Assembly (NCBI GenBank): GCA_942490775.1
Contig: CALNYL010000009.1
Coordinates: forward strand, 484,798 to 548,797
DNA: 64,000 nucleotides
Reading direction: 5' to 3'
Origin: UBA6489 sp942490775
GTDB lineage: Bacteria; Patescibacteriota; Gracilibacteria; BD1-5; UBA6164
Positions 53,211-63,600 of the stretch are shown in pieces (positions within the stretch are counted from its first letter, which is position 1; each line of letters begins with the position of its first letter). Under the pieces are notes generated by a model. That model did no database searches. It was given only the letters and a program-made list of their open reading frames with translations, and was not told the DNA's origin. Position numbers and translations under genes: made by a program.

Positions 53211-53969
53211 ATGTCTTTATGACCTAGAAAAGTAGAGATTCAGGATGTGCTTACTAATTCACTTTGATGACTTATTGCAGGTTTTATGGGGAGTTTTATA
53301 ATTCTCTCTATTGTTTTTTTTACATCTTGAGTTATTAGTTTAGATGTTGCTTCAGAATTTAATCATGCGAGAATGGGGGCTGTTGATACGAATAGTATGT
53401 TTCCGTTTGTTTTATCATTTATTACTTTTTTGGCTACTACTGTTTCTACTATTTCTATATATTTTATACTGAATATAACTAATCCTGAGAGATATAAAAG
53501 GAATTTGGTGGTTTTATGACAAATATGATTTTTTGGTATACTGACTTATGTGTTTGCTACTCCTGTTTATATTGTTATGTGATTGCAGGATTATGATTAT
53601 ATTATGATTATATTTATAGTGCATTGTATTTTGCTTTCTTTTGGTACTTCTCTTATTCTTGAGATTTTAAATAATTATAGGTATATTCTTACTTCTGTTT
53701 ATGGAAGTTTCATAGGGTTGTTTTTGTCTATTTTTATTTCTCTTGCTATTTTTTATTATGTACCGAGCTGAACGGCTAAGCTTATATCTCTTTTGGTTAT
53801 TTTGCCTACTATAAATACTTCTATGATACTTTTTAAGTGATTGTTTGAATTTTGATATTATCATTATAATAAATATACGAATTTGGATCAGTTGGGGGAT
53901 ATATTTTATCAGATAGAGTTAGAGTCTAAAGAGAAGGTTAGAGATGAGGTTGAAAAGAATAGTTTATAG
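53211..53969 (+). CDS. Multi-pass membrane protein, unknown
   Basis: 252 residues with about six membrane segments (for example FMGSFIILSIVFFTSGVISL, FVLSFITFLATTVSTISIY, and IMIIFIVHCILLSFGTSLIL). A charged C-terminal tail (ELESKEKVRDEVEKNSL) faces the cytoplasm. No family was recognised, although similar proteins of about this size recur in CPR genomes. It lies between two family A palindromes. Confidence 0.7.
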
Positions 53970-53999
53970 AAATATAATATCAATGCAATTGAGTTAAAG

Positions 54000-54060
54000 A
54001 TTTTTTATACCTCTCTCCTGAATTCTCTCACCTTATCAGGGGAAAGGGGCTATAGTTTTT
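54000..54060. repeat. Family A dispersed repeat
   Basis: CCTCTCTCCTGAATTCTCTC, CTTATCAGGGGAAAGGGG, CTATAG. Confidence 0.7.
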
Positions 54061-54107
54061 TTAAAATTTATGCAGAGTAGTTATTTTATCACTAAGAAAA
54101 TAAAAAT

Positions 54108-54638
54108 ATGGTTGAATTAGTAAAACAAATAATAGATTATTTCCTAAAGAATAAGCAGGAGCCTCTTTTGAGTAGTTTGATAATAAAGGATAGGGCTATA
54201 ACAGAAAATAGGGGTTGTTGTTTTGTTACTGTTTATAAAAATGGTGAGATTAGAGGTTCGGCTTGAAATATAAAGGAGATAGAAGAGAATTTGGCAAAGG
54301 AGATTATAAAAAATACTATAGAGGCTATTAGTAAGGATACTAGGTTTAAACCTGTTGGTGAAGATGAGTGAAAGCTTTTGAAAATAAGGGTTGATGTTAT
54401 TTCTGATAGAAAGATATTAAAGGAGTGAATGATAAAAAAGCTGGATCCTGTTAAGGTTTGAGTTATGGCTATAAAAAAGGATTGAGAAAAATTGGCTGTT
54501 GTTTTGCCAAATATTTCTCCTAAGCTTATAACTGGAGAGGATTTTATTCCTGTTTTGAAATCAAAACTTTGATGAAAGTTTGAAGAGAAGGATTATCAGT
54601 TGCAGGAAATTTTTACTGAGGTTCATAGGAGTTTTTAA
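54108..54638 (+). CDS. AMMECR1-domain protein
   Basis: 176 residues. The diagnostic block is GCCFVTVYKNGEIRGSAGNI (the R-G-x-x-G turn), followed by NTIEAISKDTRFKPV, LLKIRVDVIS, GVMAIKKDGEKLAVVLPN and the C-terminal YQLQEIFTEVHRSF. The family is widespread and of uncertain biochemistry. It is convergent with the ATP-grasp gene, with only 12 nt between their ends. Confidence 0.92.
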
Positions 54639-54650
54639 TGGGGGGGGAGT

Positions 54651-56012
54651 TTAGTTATAGTTATGAAAGAATACTTTTTCAATTATTTTGAATTTCTTTT
54701 TCCTGAAAATAGAAAAATTTTCATCGTCAAGCTGTAGGATGTAGTCAAAGTTTGTTTTGTTGTCTTTGTAAAAAGGTTTAAAATCATAATTGTCTGAATA
54801 TTTTACAAAGAATATTATTTTTTTCACACTTATAGAGAATTTACTTTTGTAGTAATCTTTTAAAAAGTTTGAGAAGTTTCCTTCTAGGATGTTTCAAGAT
54901 TTTTTAAGTATTTCTATATAGTTAATGTTTGTTATAAAATTTGTTTTTACTCTTACAAAATTAACATTGTATTCTTTTTCTCTGAATTTATATATATGTG
55001 GTTTTATTTTTGTGAATTTTGATTGGTTGTCTTCTAGTAATAGGTTGTATGCTAGTCTATTGGTGTCTGTATTGTAAATATGTTTTATAAATATTTTTCT
55101 ATATCATCAATATCTAGCTCACCATTCTACAAATCAGTTTTTTTTTGTTTTAGAGTCGTATTTGTATTCTAGGTGTATTACTCATCTGTAAGATATTTTG
55201 TGTAATTGTTTTCTTATTTTTTCAAGGAAGTTTAGTTCTGTTATTGATAGTTTTGATACATTTACTGGGTATGTTAGGGGTAATATGAAGTTAAAGTATT
55301 TGTTTAGTTCATCTCCGTATTTTTCTAGGAAGTCGTTGCTGAATTTATTTTTATCTGATAATTCTATCATTGCTATTTCTCTGACTAGGACTAGTAAAAA
55401 CATATTTTCTCAGTCAAAGAAAAAGTCTAATGAGAATAGGTTTCATCAGATGTATTCTTCCATTATGTAGTTGTATTTTCTTGATAGTCTGGGTTTTATG
55501 TTTTCAAAGTCTTCGTTATTTCTTATTTTAAATGTATTAACTGAAGATGCGGCATTTATTGGTTTTATTATAAAATTTTCTCCTAATTTGTTTTTTATTT
55601 CTTCATAGTTTTGTTTTACTAAATCTTTTATTTCATGGCATAGGTATTTTTTTGATGCTATTTCTCAAAGAAATTTTGTCATTTCGTCTTTTTCTTTAAA
55701 GATTTTTGAGTTTACTTTTGTTCAAAAGGTTTTATTGAAGATTTTTATTGAGTATTTTGAATATAGGTCTCCTCCAAAATTTGGTAAGATTTTGTATTCT
55801 GGATTTTCTTTAAAAATTTTATTTATTTTTGTTCTTATTTCTATTAGGTTTGAATATTTTTCTATGCTTAGGTTTGGTGGGAGTTTTATTTGTTTGTCTT
55901 TTCATGAGTATAATAAAACTATTTTTGTGTATGGTAGTTTAGATATATGGTATATTTTTTCTTTTTTTAGGTTGCTTATTTTAAAGATTAGTAGTGTTTT
56001 TGTTTTTTTCAT
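54651..56012 (-). CDS. ATP-grasp enzyme
   Basis: 453 residues. The ATP-binding half contains FIIKPINAASSVNTFKI (P-loop-like strand-turn, with Lys), YIMEEYIGGNLFSLDFFFDG, the HLEYKYDSKTKKNGFVEW metal motif and GARYGGYRKIF, matching carbamoyl-phosphate-synthase-L/PurK-like ATP-grasp ligases with a substrate ligated through an acyl phosphate. The N-terminal 130 residues and the C-terminal 100 are unlike known members. Possible roles include amino-acid or small peptide ligation. It lies 11 nt from the AMMECR1 gene end. Confidence 0.85.
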
Positions 56013-56279
56013 AGTTTTATTAGTTTATTTATTATTAACTACAACTTTTTGATTTTAGCTTTTTTCTAAAAAAATCAAATTTTATGTAAATAAATATATT
56101 TTTTTAGCTTATTTTTATAAAAGCTCATTGTCTAATTATTACTAATCATATCTTCATCATACTAAAATAACCCCTATTTTTAGAAAAGCATCTAGCCTTC
56201 TAGGCTTAACTGTCGTCAAAGAATAGGTTTTCGGATAGTTCTATCAAAAGAATATTTCATTTTTCTAATAAAATTTCTT
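56013..56279. other. A/T-rich gap between minus-strand genes
   Basis: No gene found. It separates the ATP-grasp gene from the end of the toxin-like locus and includes a small palindrome near 56207 (AGCCTTCTAGGCT). The upstream promoter of the ATP-grasp gene should lie here. Confidence 0.5.
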
Positions 56280-57107
56280 TTATTTATTTAAAATTTTCTT
56301 TTCTACTAAAAAATTTTTAAATTCTTTTATATCTTTTTCTATTTTGAATGCTCTTTTAGGAATCACAATTGCTTTTGAAAATCCAGTATATAAAAAGAAA
56401 TAATTTTTATTTTCTCTAGTTCTTAAAAAAGTTTTACTTCTTTCTACAAAAGATTCCCAATTATATTTATTTTCTATTTCTCATTCTTTTGTTTTTATTT
56501 CTTCAGAACTAATTTTAATATCATATTTCTTTTCTTTTCTCAATAACGAAACTAAAAAATAAAAAACAAATTCAAACAAGTGTGTAATAACAAGCATTGA
56601 AGGAAAAATTATTCACAAAATATGACTTATTGGTATATATCATTCTCCAAACATAGAAAATGCTCAAAATATTGATATCATTACAGGTATTATATGTGAC
56701 TTATGGAAGAAATTGTAGATCATAAATTTTATGTGATCTTTTTTTGTTAGTTTAAAACTAGAACTTAAACTAATTTCTATACTATTTTCCTTTTCATTTA
56801 TATAACTTACCTTTTCTTTAATATTAGCTTTATTTTTTCTCTTATTTTTTAACTTAATAAATAACCAAATTAAAAATATAATTAATATAATTAATGAAAT
56901 ACGAGTTATATACGATATAATTAATAATATATTATCGTTTTCATATATAGACATAAATTTTTCTTTTAATATATTAAAATTACTAGTTTCAAAGTTTCTT
57001 CATCTTTTATCCCAATCACTTGTAATAGTAAATTCCCAAAGGTTATTTCATACTTTCCATAGAGAAGTAGAAGGAAATCAATCTGCATCTAATGATAATT
57101 TTTTCAT
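56280..57107 (-). CDS. Shared-N-terminal-domain protein with YcxB-like membrane part
   Basis: 275 residues. Residues 1-40 (MKKLSLDADGFPSTSLWKVG...LWEFTITSDWDKR) are shared with the genes at 57575-58111 and 60105-60644. Two pairs of membrane helices follow, with a YcxB-like C-terminal region (NYFFLYTGFSKAIVIPKRAF; the PKR-F motif). It lies five bases after the startless toxin-like module at 57112-57582. In a polymorphic-toxin reading it may be a membrane immunity or accessory protein; in a plain reading it is a YcxB-family membrane protein of unknown role. Confidence 0.7.
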
Positions 57108-57111
57108 AATA

Positions 57112-57582
57112 TTATTGATTAGGGTCATATTCTAAAGGTTCTACTTTAAATCATTTCTGAATTCAAATCGGCTCTAATATATCTACTGCCTTTTTTAATG
57201 ATTCATAACTAGCATGAAAATGTCCTGTTTGATTCTCAATAACAAGTTCTATAACATTACCACTATTATCAAACACAGGTTTCATAATTCCAGCTGTCAA
57301 AACTGGCTGTCATTTAGATAAACTCGGATGAGGTAAATAATTATTTTCTCATGCTCTTCTTAATCATATTACTAATTCATTATTTTCTGTAACTACAAAT
57401 ATTATTTCTCAACCACTATCTACGATATCTTCATCAAAAGCTTTTTTCATAACATCATCAAAAGAAGTTACTTTTTCACTAACATTAAATCTTTCTCATG
57501 GTCTCATTGTAAATGGTAAATCTTTTGTATATTCTGCTAATTCTCATTTAGGAATTCATTGTTTGTTAAAATATCTACTTCT
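57112..57582 (-). CDS. Startless copy of the toxin-like C-terminal domain
   Basis: 156 sense codons. It repeats the C-terminal domain of the giant protein at 60652-64000: RSRYFNKQGIPKGELAEY, LPFTMRPGERFNV, EIIFVVTENNELVIGLRRAG and the ending NQTGHFHASYESLKKA...PIGIQKGF. There is no ATG near its beginning. It overlaps the end of the preceding partner gene by eight bases in another frame, and relative to the giant gene two bases are missing at the junction (AAAAAG to AAAG). This is the pattern of orphan toxin modules. It could also be the second half of a fused protein reached by frameshift. Confidence 0.7.
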
Positions 57583-58111
57583 TTACCTCATTTCACTCTT
57601 TATCATATTCTCTTTCTTCTCATATTTCTTCTTGTAAATCTCAGATATATTTTTTAAGATTTTGTTCTGTTACTTCACTATAAGGTCAGGTAGTATGATT
57701 TATAGGGTCTTCACCTCAATTTTCCATTATATCATAATCACTTGGGGTATATCTAAAGTTTTTTCTCATCTTATTATCTGCAACTACTCACCAATCCAAA
57801 ATATTAAACCTTGAATTGAAACAACAATGAAATTTTATATTAGCAGGATTTTTAACCCAGCTCACTTTAGCATAATCTTTTTTATCATAAGATTTTTTTT
57901 CTGTTAAACTTTTTTTTATATATTTTATAATTTGTTTAATTCACTTCTTATTTATAATACTATTCTCTTTTAATATATCTCAACACATAGTTTCAAAATT
58001 AGCCATTTTTTCATTCCATTCACTTGTAATAGTAAATTCCCAAAGATTTTTTCATATTTTCCATAAAGAAGTAGTAGGAAATCACTTGGCATCTAATGAT
58101 AATCTTTTCAT
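57575..58111 (-). CDS. Partner protein with the shared N-terminal domain
   Basis: 178 residues: MKRLSLDAKGFPTTSLWKIG then GKNLWEFTITSEWNEKMANF and a domain with IKQIIKYIKKSLTEKKS, PANIKFHCCF and RKNFRYTPSDYDIMENG. It ends YDKEGNEVKK. Very similar in order to the gene at 60105-60644 (whose matching blocks are IKQIIEYIKKSLKEKN, ANINFHCYF and RKNFRYGPSDYDMMEN). No known family. It immediately follows the interrupted toxin-like copy and precedes another, so its place is that of an immunity gene. Function is inferred from position only. Confidence 0.7.
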
Positions 58112-58186
58112 AATTTTATAATTTAAAAAGGTAAATCTTGTACTTTAAACCCCTTTTGAATTCAAATAGGAGATAAAATATTTTTT

Positions 58187-59709
58187 GGTAATTACATAAA
58201 AACAGTGGATTAAAAATAACTGTACACTAAAGCAAAAATCAATATACTATCATGAATTATATTATTTTTTAAATTTAGAAGGTATGCAAATAGAGGATGT
58301 ACTAGAATCATTTATGCCAAACCAATTTCCACTAGATAAATTTGATTTTGTAAAAATAGAGAAAAACAAGAATGAAAAATGATGAGAAATAGCTCAATTA
58401 ATGTATCCAGAAAGCCTTTCTTACTATTTTGATGAAGCAGTAAATATACCTGAGTGATATGAAAAATCAGAGTTACTATCTAAAGGATTTACTGAATATA
58501 AAAGCACTTTTGACCTACCACTAAGAAATAAAATCTTTAAAATAAAGACAAGAATGAGAAAATGGCTAGTTAAAGCTACAGGTAAAGTAATTTCAAATGA
58601 ACTAGAAATTATTGAAAAGTGAACAAAAAATACCAAAGAATTAGCTTTTTTTTTAAACTCAACAACGACAAATGTCTAATAAATAACAAACATCTATCAA
58701 ATATAACTTGAGTTGATGAAAAAGTTATAGCTAATCAATATAGAAATATACTATCAGACTACTGAAAAGATAAGCAAAATTGATGAAAAAAATATAAATG
58801 AATTTATAAAAAATGATATCACGATCCTGATAAATTAGGCGAAAAATTAAATATGGATGAAAAACATATAAATAATGAGTATTCTACAATATTATCAAAT
58901 CCAGATAAAAAACTTAAAAAACAAAATATGCTCTATATTACCCTGAATTTGAGCAGAAAAAAATATAAGAAAGTTGAAAAAGTTTTTCAATAAAAAACAA
59001 AGAGACCAAATAAAAGAAATATGTGTAGATATGGCAAATTGAATGATAAAAGTGGCTAAAGATGTTTTTAAAAAGGCAATAATAGTAATAGATAGATATC
59101 ATGTTAGAAATCTAGTAAATGAAATGGTGTGAACAGTTAAAATAAGGATAAAATTTAAACTTTCTAGAGAAGAAAGTAAGAGAAAAAAATTAGCTAAACA
59201 AAATAAAAGAAAATTTAAAGTAAAAAGATATAAAAATTGAGAAACTAAGCTAGAAATGATAACCAGAAGCCATTATCAAATAAGGAAAAATAGAAAAAAC
59301 TGGACACCAAAAGAAGTTAAAAGATGGAATATAATGAGGAAAATATCTGTATTTAAAGCTTTAATTGCAATTTATGAGCAATCTATGAGTTTGTATGATA
59401 TTTATGAAAAAAGAATAGATAAAGAAGAGGCTACAAAATTAATGATAGAGTGGGTGAAAACTAATAGAAGGTATTCTAGAATACCCGAAATGTTACATTT
59501 AGCTGATAGTATAGAAAGAAAGCTAGATTATATCACTAATTATTTTGTTAGTAGACATAATAATTGATACTGAGAGTGATTGAATTCTAGAATATGAAAG
59601 ATTGTAAGAGATAGCAGAGGTTTTATAAATAATGATTATATGATTTTTAGAATAATTACTGCTTTGTAATTTAGCTTTTTCTTATGTCCACTGTTTTTAT
59701 GTAATTACC
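58187..59709 (+). mobile_element. ISL3-family insertion sequence
   Basis: 1523 bp bounded by perfect 23-bp inverted repeats (58187-58209 and 59687-59709; start GGTAATTACATAAAAACAGT), with 8-bp direct target duplications TATTTTTT at 58179-58186 and 59710-59717. Eight-base duplications are the ISL3 rule. Its direction is opposite to the interrupted gene. Confidence 0.97.
58284..59669 (+). pseudogene. ISL3-family transposase with two frameshifts
   Basis: About 460 residues would be encoded. Segment one (MQIEDVLESFMPNQFPLDKF) runs in frame to a nine-T run (58652-58660) where the product must slip by -1. The middle segment (CLINNKHLSNITGVDEKVIA, DEKHINNEYSTIL) returns to the first frame at an A-rich stretch near 58910. 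The last segment has the ISL3 core: ILPGIGAEKNIRKLKKFF, ICVDMANGMIKVAKDVF, AIIVIDRYHVRNLVNEMV and the C-terminal NYFVSRHNNGYGEGLNSRIG. The two shifts cancel. Homopolymer slippage might restore some product, but decay is the simpler view. TGA glycines occur in motifs. Confidence 0.85.
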
Positions 59710-60104
59710 TATTTTTTGCAAACTTTAATGAATCAAAACTAGTATGAAAATGCCCTGTTTGATTCTTAATAACAAGTTCTGTCAAATTACCACTACTATC
59801 AAAAATAGGTTCCATAATTCCAGCTGTCAAAACTGGTTGTCATTTTGAAAGACTTGGATGAGGTAAATAATTTTCTTTTCCTGCTCTTCTCAGTGACATT
59901 ACTAGCTCATTATTCTCTGTAACTACAAATATTATCTCTCAACCATTATCTACTATATCTTCATCATAAGCTTTTTTCATAACATCATCAAAAGAAGTTA
60001 CTTTTTCACTAACATTAAATCTTTCTCATGGTCTCATTGTAAATGGTAAATCTTTTGTATATTCTGCTAATTCTCATTTAGGAATTCATTGTTTGTTAAA
60101 ATAT

Positions 60105-60644
60105 TTACTTCTTTATCTCATTTCCCTCCTCATTATATTCTCTTTCTTCTCATATTTCCTCTTGTAAATCTCAGATATATTTTTTTAAGTTCTGCTCTGT
60201 TACACTAAAATATAAAGTTCAATATAAATTTATAGGGTCTTCTGCTCAATTTTCCATCATGTCATAATCACTTGGTCAATATCTAAAATTTTTTCTCATA
60301 TCATTTCTTGCTCATACTCACCATTTCCACCTATTAGATTCTTCATCAAAATAACAATGAAAATTAATATTTGCAGGATTTTTTACCCAATCTATTTTTG
60401 CATAAATCTCTTTAGAATGAGGATTCTTTTCTTTTAAACTTTTTTTTATATATTCTATAATTTGTTTTATTCACTTTTTATTTATAAAACTATTTTCTTT
60501 TAAGATATTAAAACTACTATTTTCAAAATTAACCATTCTTTCGTCCCAATCACTTGTAATAGTAAATTCCCATAGATTTTCTCATACTTTCCATAATGAA
60601 GTTTTAGGATTTCATATCCCAGTAAATATAGATAATTTTTTCAT
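60105..60644 (-). CDS. Partner protein following the giant toxin-like gene
   Basis: 179 residues: MKKLSIFTGIGNPKTSLWKV, then ENLWEFTITSDWDERMVNF, IKQIIEYIKKSLKEKNP, NINFHCYFDEESNRWKWG, RKNFRYGPSDYDMMEN and LYFSVTEQNLKKYIGDLQEE. It begins seven nucleotides after the giant gene's stop, so it is translated with it. Position suggests an immunity or chaperone role for the C-terminal domain. No known family was recognised. Confidence 0.75.
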
Positions 60645-60651
60645 AATATTA

Positions 60652-63600
60652 TTAGTTTGGATTATATTTTATAGGTTCTACATCAAATCATTTCTGAATT
60701 CAAATAGGCTCTAATATATCTTCAGCCTTTTTTAATGATTCATAACTAGCATGAAAATGTCCTGTTTGATTCTCAATAACAAGTTCCGTTATATTACCAC
60801 TGCTATCAAACCTAGGTTTCATGACTCAAGCTGTCAAAACAGGTTGTCATTTAGATAAACTTGGATGTGGTAAATAATTTTCTTTTCATGCTCTTCTCAG
60901 TGACATTATTAATTCATTATTTTCTGTAACTACAAATATTATCTCTCATCAGTTTTCTACAATTTTTTCATCAAAAGCCTTTTTCATAACATCATCAAAA
61001 GAGGTTACTTTTTCACTAACATTAAATCTTTCTCATTTCCTCATTGTAAATGGTAAATCTTTTGTATATTCTGCTAATTCTCATTTTTTTATTCCTTGTT
61101 CCTCAAAATATCTACTTCTTTTTATAAAATTATCTTGAGTAGCATATAGTTTATCTCAATCCACATTTTTTAAGTCATCTCCATTTCTTAATAATCAACT
61201 TAATTCATCATCTGGTAGATTTTTCAACTCTCTCCGTAACGAAACTTCATCTGGTGAAGATCTTAAAAAAGTTTCTAAACGAGTTCATTTTGATACTTCA
61301 AGGTCATCTACAAATTCTACAAAATTAGTAATTTCCCCCTTATCTAGCCCAACAAGAGTAACTCCTCAATCTTTAGTTATAGCCTTTTTCACCTCATCAG
61401 TTCTACTGCTTATCCCTTTATAATCAGCCGTTACATCTCAAACTTCATCCATCTGGTCAACTGTAGCCTCTAATAATTCTTTTGAATTCTTTCATCTTTT
61501 TTCTATTTTTATTAATTTTTTTACTAATCTTAACTGCTCAGGTTATGGCTACATCATATGGTGTAAACTCTATTCATATCAGTATTATCTTGTCTCTCCA
61601 ATCAAAGGCTTTTGCTAGTACATTTGTTTTTACCATTTCTTCCATTCATTCTGGGACTCACCATTCATCATATATTCAGAAGTATCATTTACAAGCTTCT
61701 TTACTGTTTCATGAGAAATATTTTCCACATCACATTTGTTCGTTCCGTATGTTATTTACCTCTTCAAAGGCTATTTCTTCTAGTATTATCATTCATCAAG
61801 CTAATAAGAATCAAACTCATGTCCATGAACTACTTAATGCTGATGCTTTTACTGCTTTCCATGTTAGTTTTCCTGCTTGAGCTGCTTTGTATGTTATTTT
61901 TAATAGTTTTCATGTTTGATAAACTCAATATCATATTGAAGCAACTGCTCATACTAAACTTACATTTTTTATATTATTTCTCATACTATTCCAACTTTCT
62001 GTATTATCTTCTGAGGCTTTATATTTTGCATCTCTTTCTAGTGCTAGTATTGATTCGTTATAACATGCTAGTCATTGTTTTTTAGTTAGTGTTGTATTTG
62101 CATTTTTCCAATATGTATTATAACAATAGTCTGGTTTTATTATTCTGTTATCTTCAGCATTTCAAATAGCTATGTATTGATTATCTATTAATCATGGTAT
62201 TATTGCTTGTTCTTCTGTTAGTGAAAAATTTATCTCTTGGATATCCCATATTTCTTTATCTATGTCACAAACTTGTGTTTCTCTTTGTCATTTTGTGTAT
62301 ACTCATATACAGTATACTCATTTTGATTCATCGTATTTTTGTTTTACTCATCCATAAAATCAAGATGTAAATCTTTGTCATATGAAGTTTATCATTCTAA
62401 GTTGTGATTGATATTGTTTTGCTGTGTTATTTGATACAAATAAACCGTCTCATAATCATCATGCTTTTTTTATTTTTGCTGGAAAGTCTTGATATTTAGT
62501 TAGTCATTTGATTTCATCTCACCACTCATACCATTTGTCTAAATATATATAAGCTCATTTCTCAAAAAACATTATTCACTCTGGTACATTTTCTACAAAC
62601 TGAACATTTTGTCATACTGGTAGTCATACATCTGATTTACAAATTGATTCACTAAAATATTGATCGTATAAATCTGTACCTTTATAAAAAACATAGCTTT
62701 CATCTGTTCTTGGGTTATAAATGCTTTTGAAATAGTCATCACTTGTTAAATAGTCTGTGTCTTTATAATTTATTGCCCATACATCCTCACATAGGTTATA
62801 AATTTCTGATCTTGCACTAAATCCAACTGTAGGTGCTCATGGTTTATATTTATCTTTCATAAAAGCATTTACTGCTCTTGTATAGCTATAAACTAAATCA
62901 CTATTTGTATTATTATCTATAAAATCTAAAAAGTTTTCTTTAAATCAACTTCACCATTTATCATCTGTAAACTCTATCTTTACATTATATCATGAGTTGT
63001 TTGTTACCACATATACATCTTGCTCTTTTGCATGTAGTACACAGCTTCATACATGGCTATCATCTAAATATAAACTACAGTTTCAGACTTCTTCTGCATC
63101 TAAAGGATTTCATTCGTAAGCATCTACTAAAAAGTGAGTAAATAAATCTCTAGTAATTGGATCTGAAGTAAAACGACTTGTTATATCTTTTGGGTATCAT
63201 TGATAATCTTCTGTTTTATAAAAAATACCTCATATTATTTTTTGCATTTCTGCATAGGTTATTTGTCAAGCTGGTGTAAATTCTCAACTTGAATTTCAAT
63301 TTACCCATCATTGTGCTTTAGCAAAACATATATATTTTTCTAAAATTGTATTTTCTAAGTCTTTAAAACATACTTTATCTTCATATTTATTTACTTCTGA
63401 CATAGTAAACAGCCCCTTTTCTACTGCTGCATGTGTAATTATTTTCATAGCCGCATCTCTGCTTATATTAGAGTCTGGTTTAAATTCTCATGTTAATTCA
63501 CTATTATGGTCTGTATATCATCTTATCCATCAAAACTTTTTTGCTACTTTTATGTCTTCACAATAGTTATCATTATATACATCTAGAAATGGTAATATAA

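Larger units (their letters stand above)
58123..60112 (-). pseudogene. Toxin-like module split by an insertion sequence
   Basis: Reads from 60112 to 59710 and, after removing the element at 58187-59709 and one copy of the 8-bp duplication, from 58178 to the TAA at 58123-58125. The joined reading (NQTGHFHTSFDSLKFAKNIL, then SPIGIQKGFKVQDLPF) is a further copy of the C-terminal domain of the giant gene. It too lacks a start codon and shows the same two-base loss at its junction with the partner gene upstream. Confidence 0.82.

Noticed and set aside
61482..62085. Two overlapping plus-strand frames of over 100 codons
   Set aside because: Antisense to the giant gene, hydrophobic by codon mirror effect, no motif or ribosome site.
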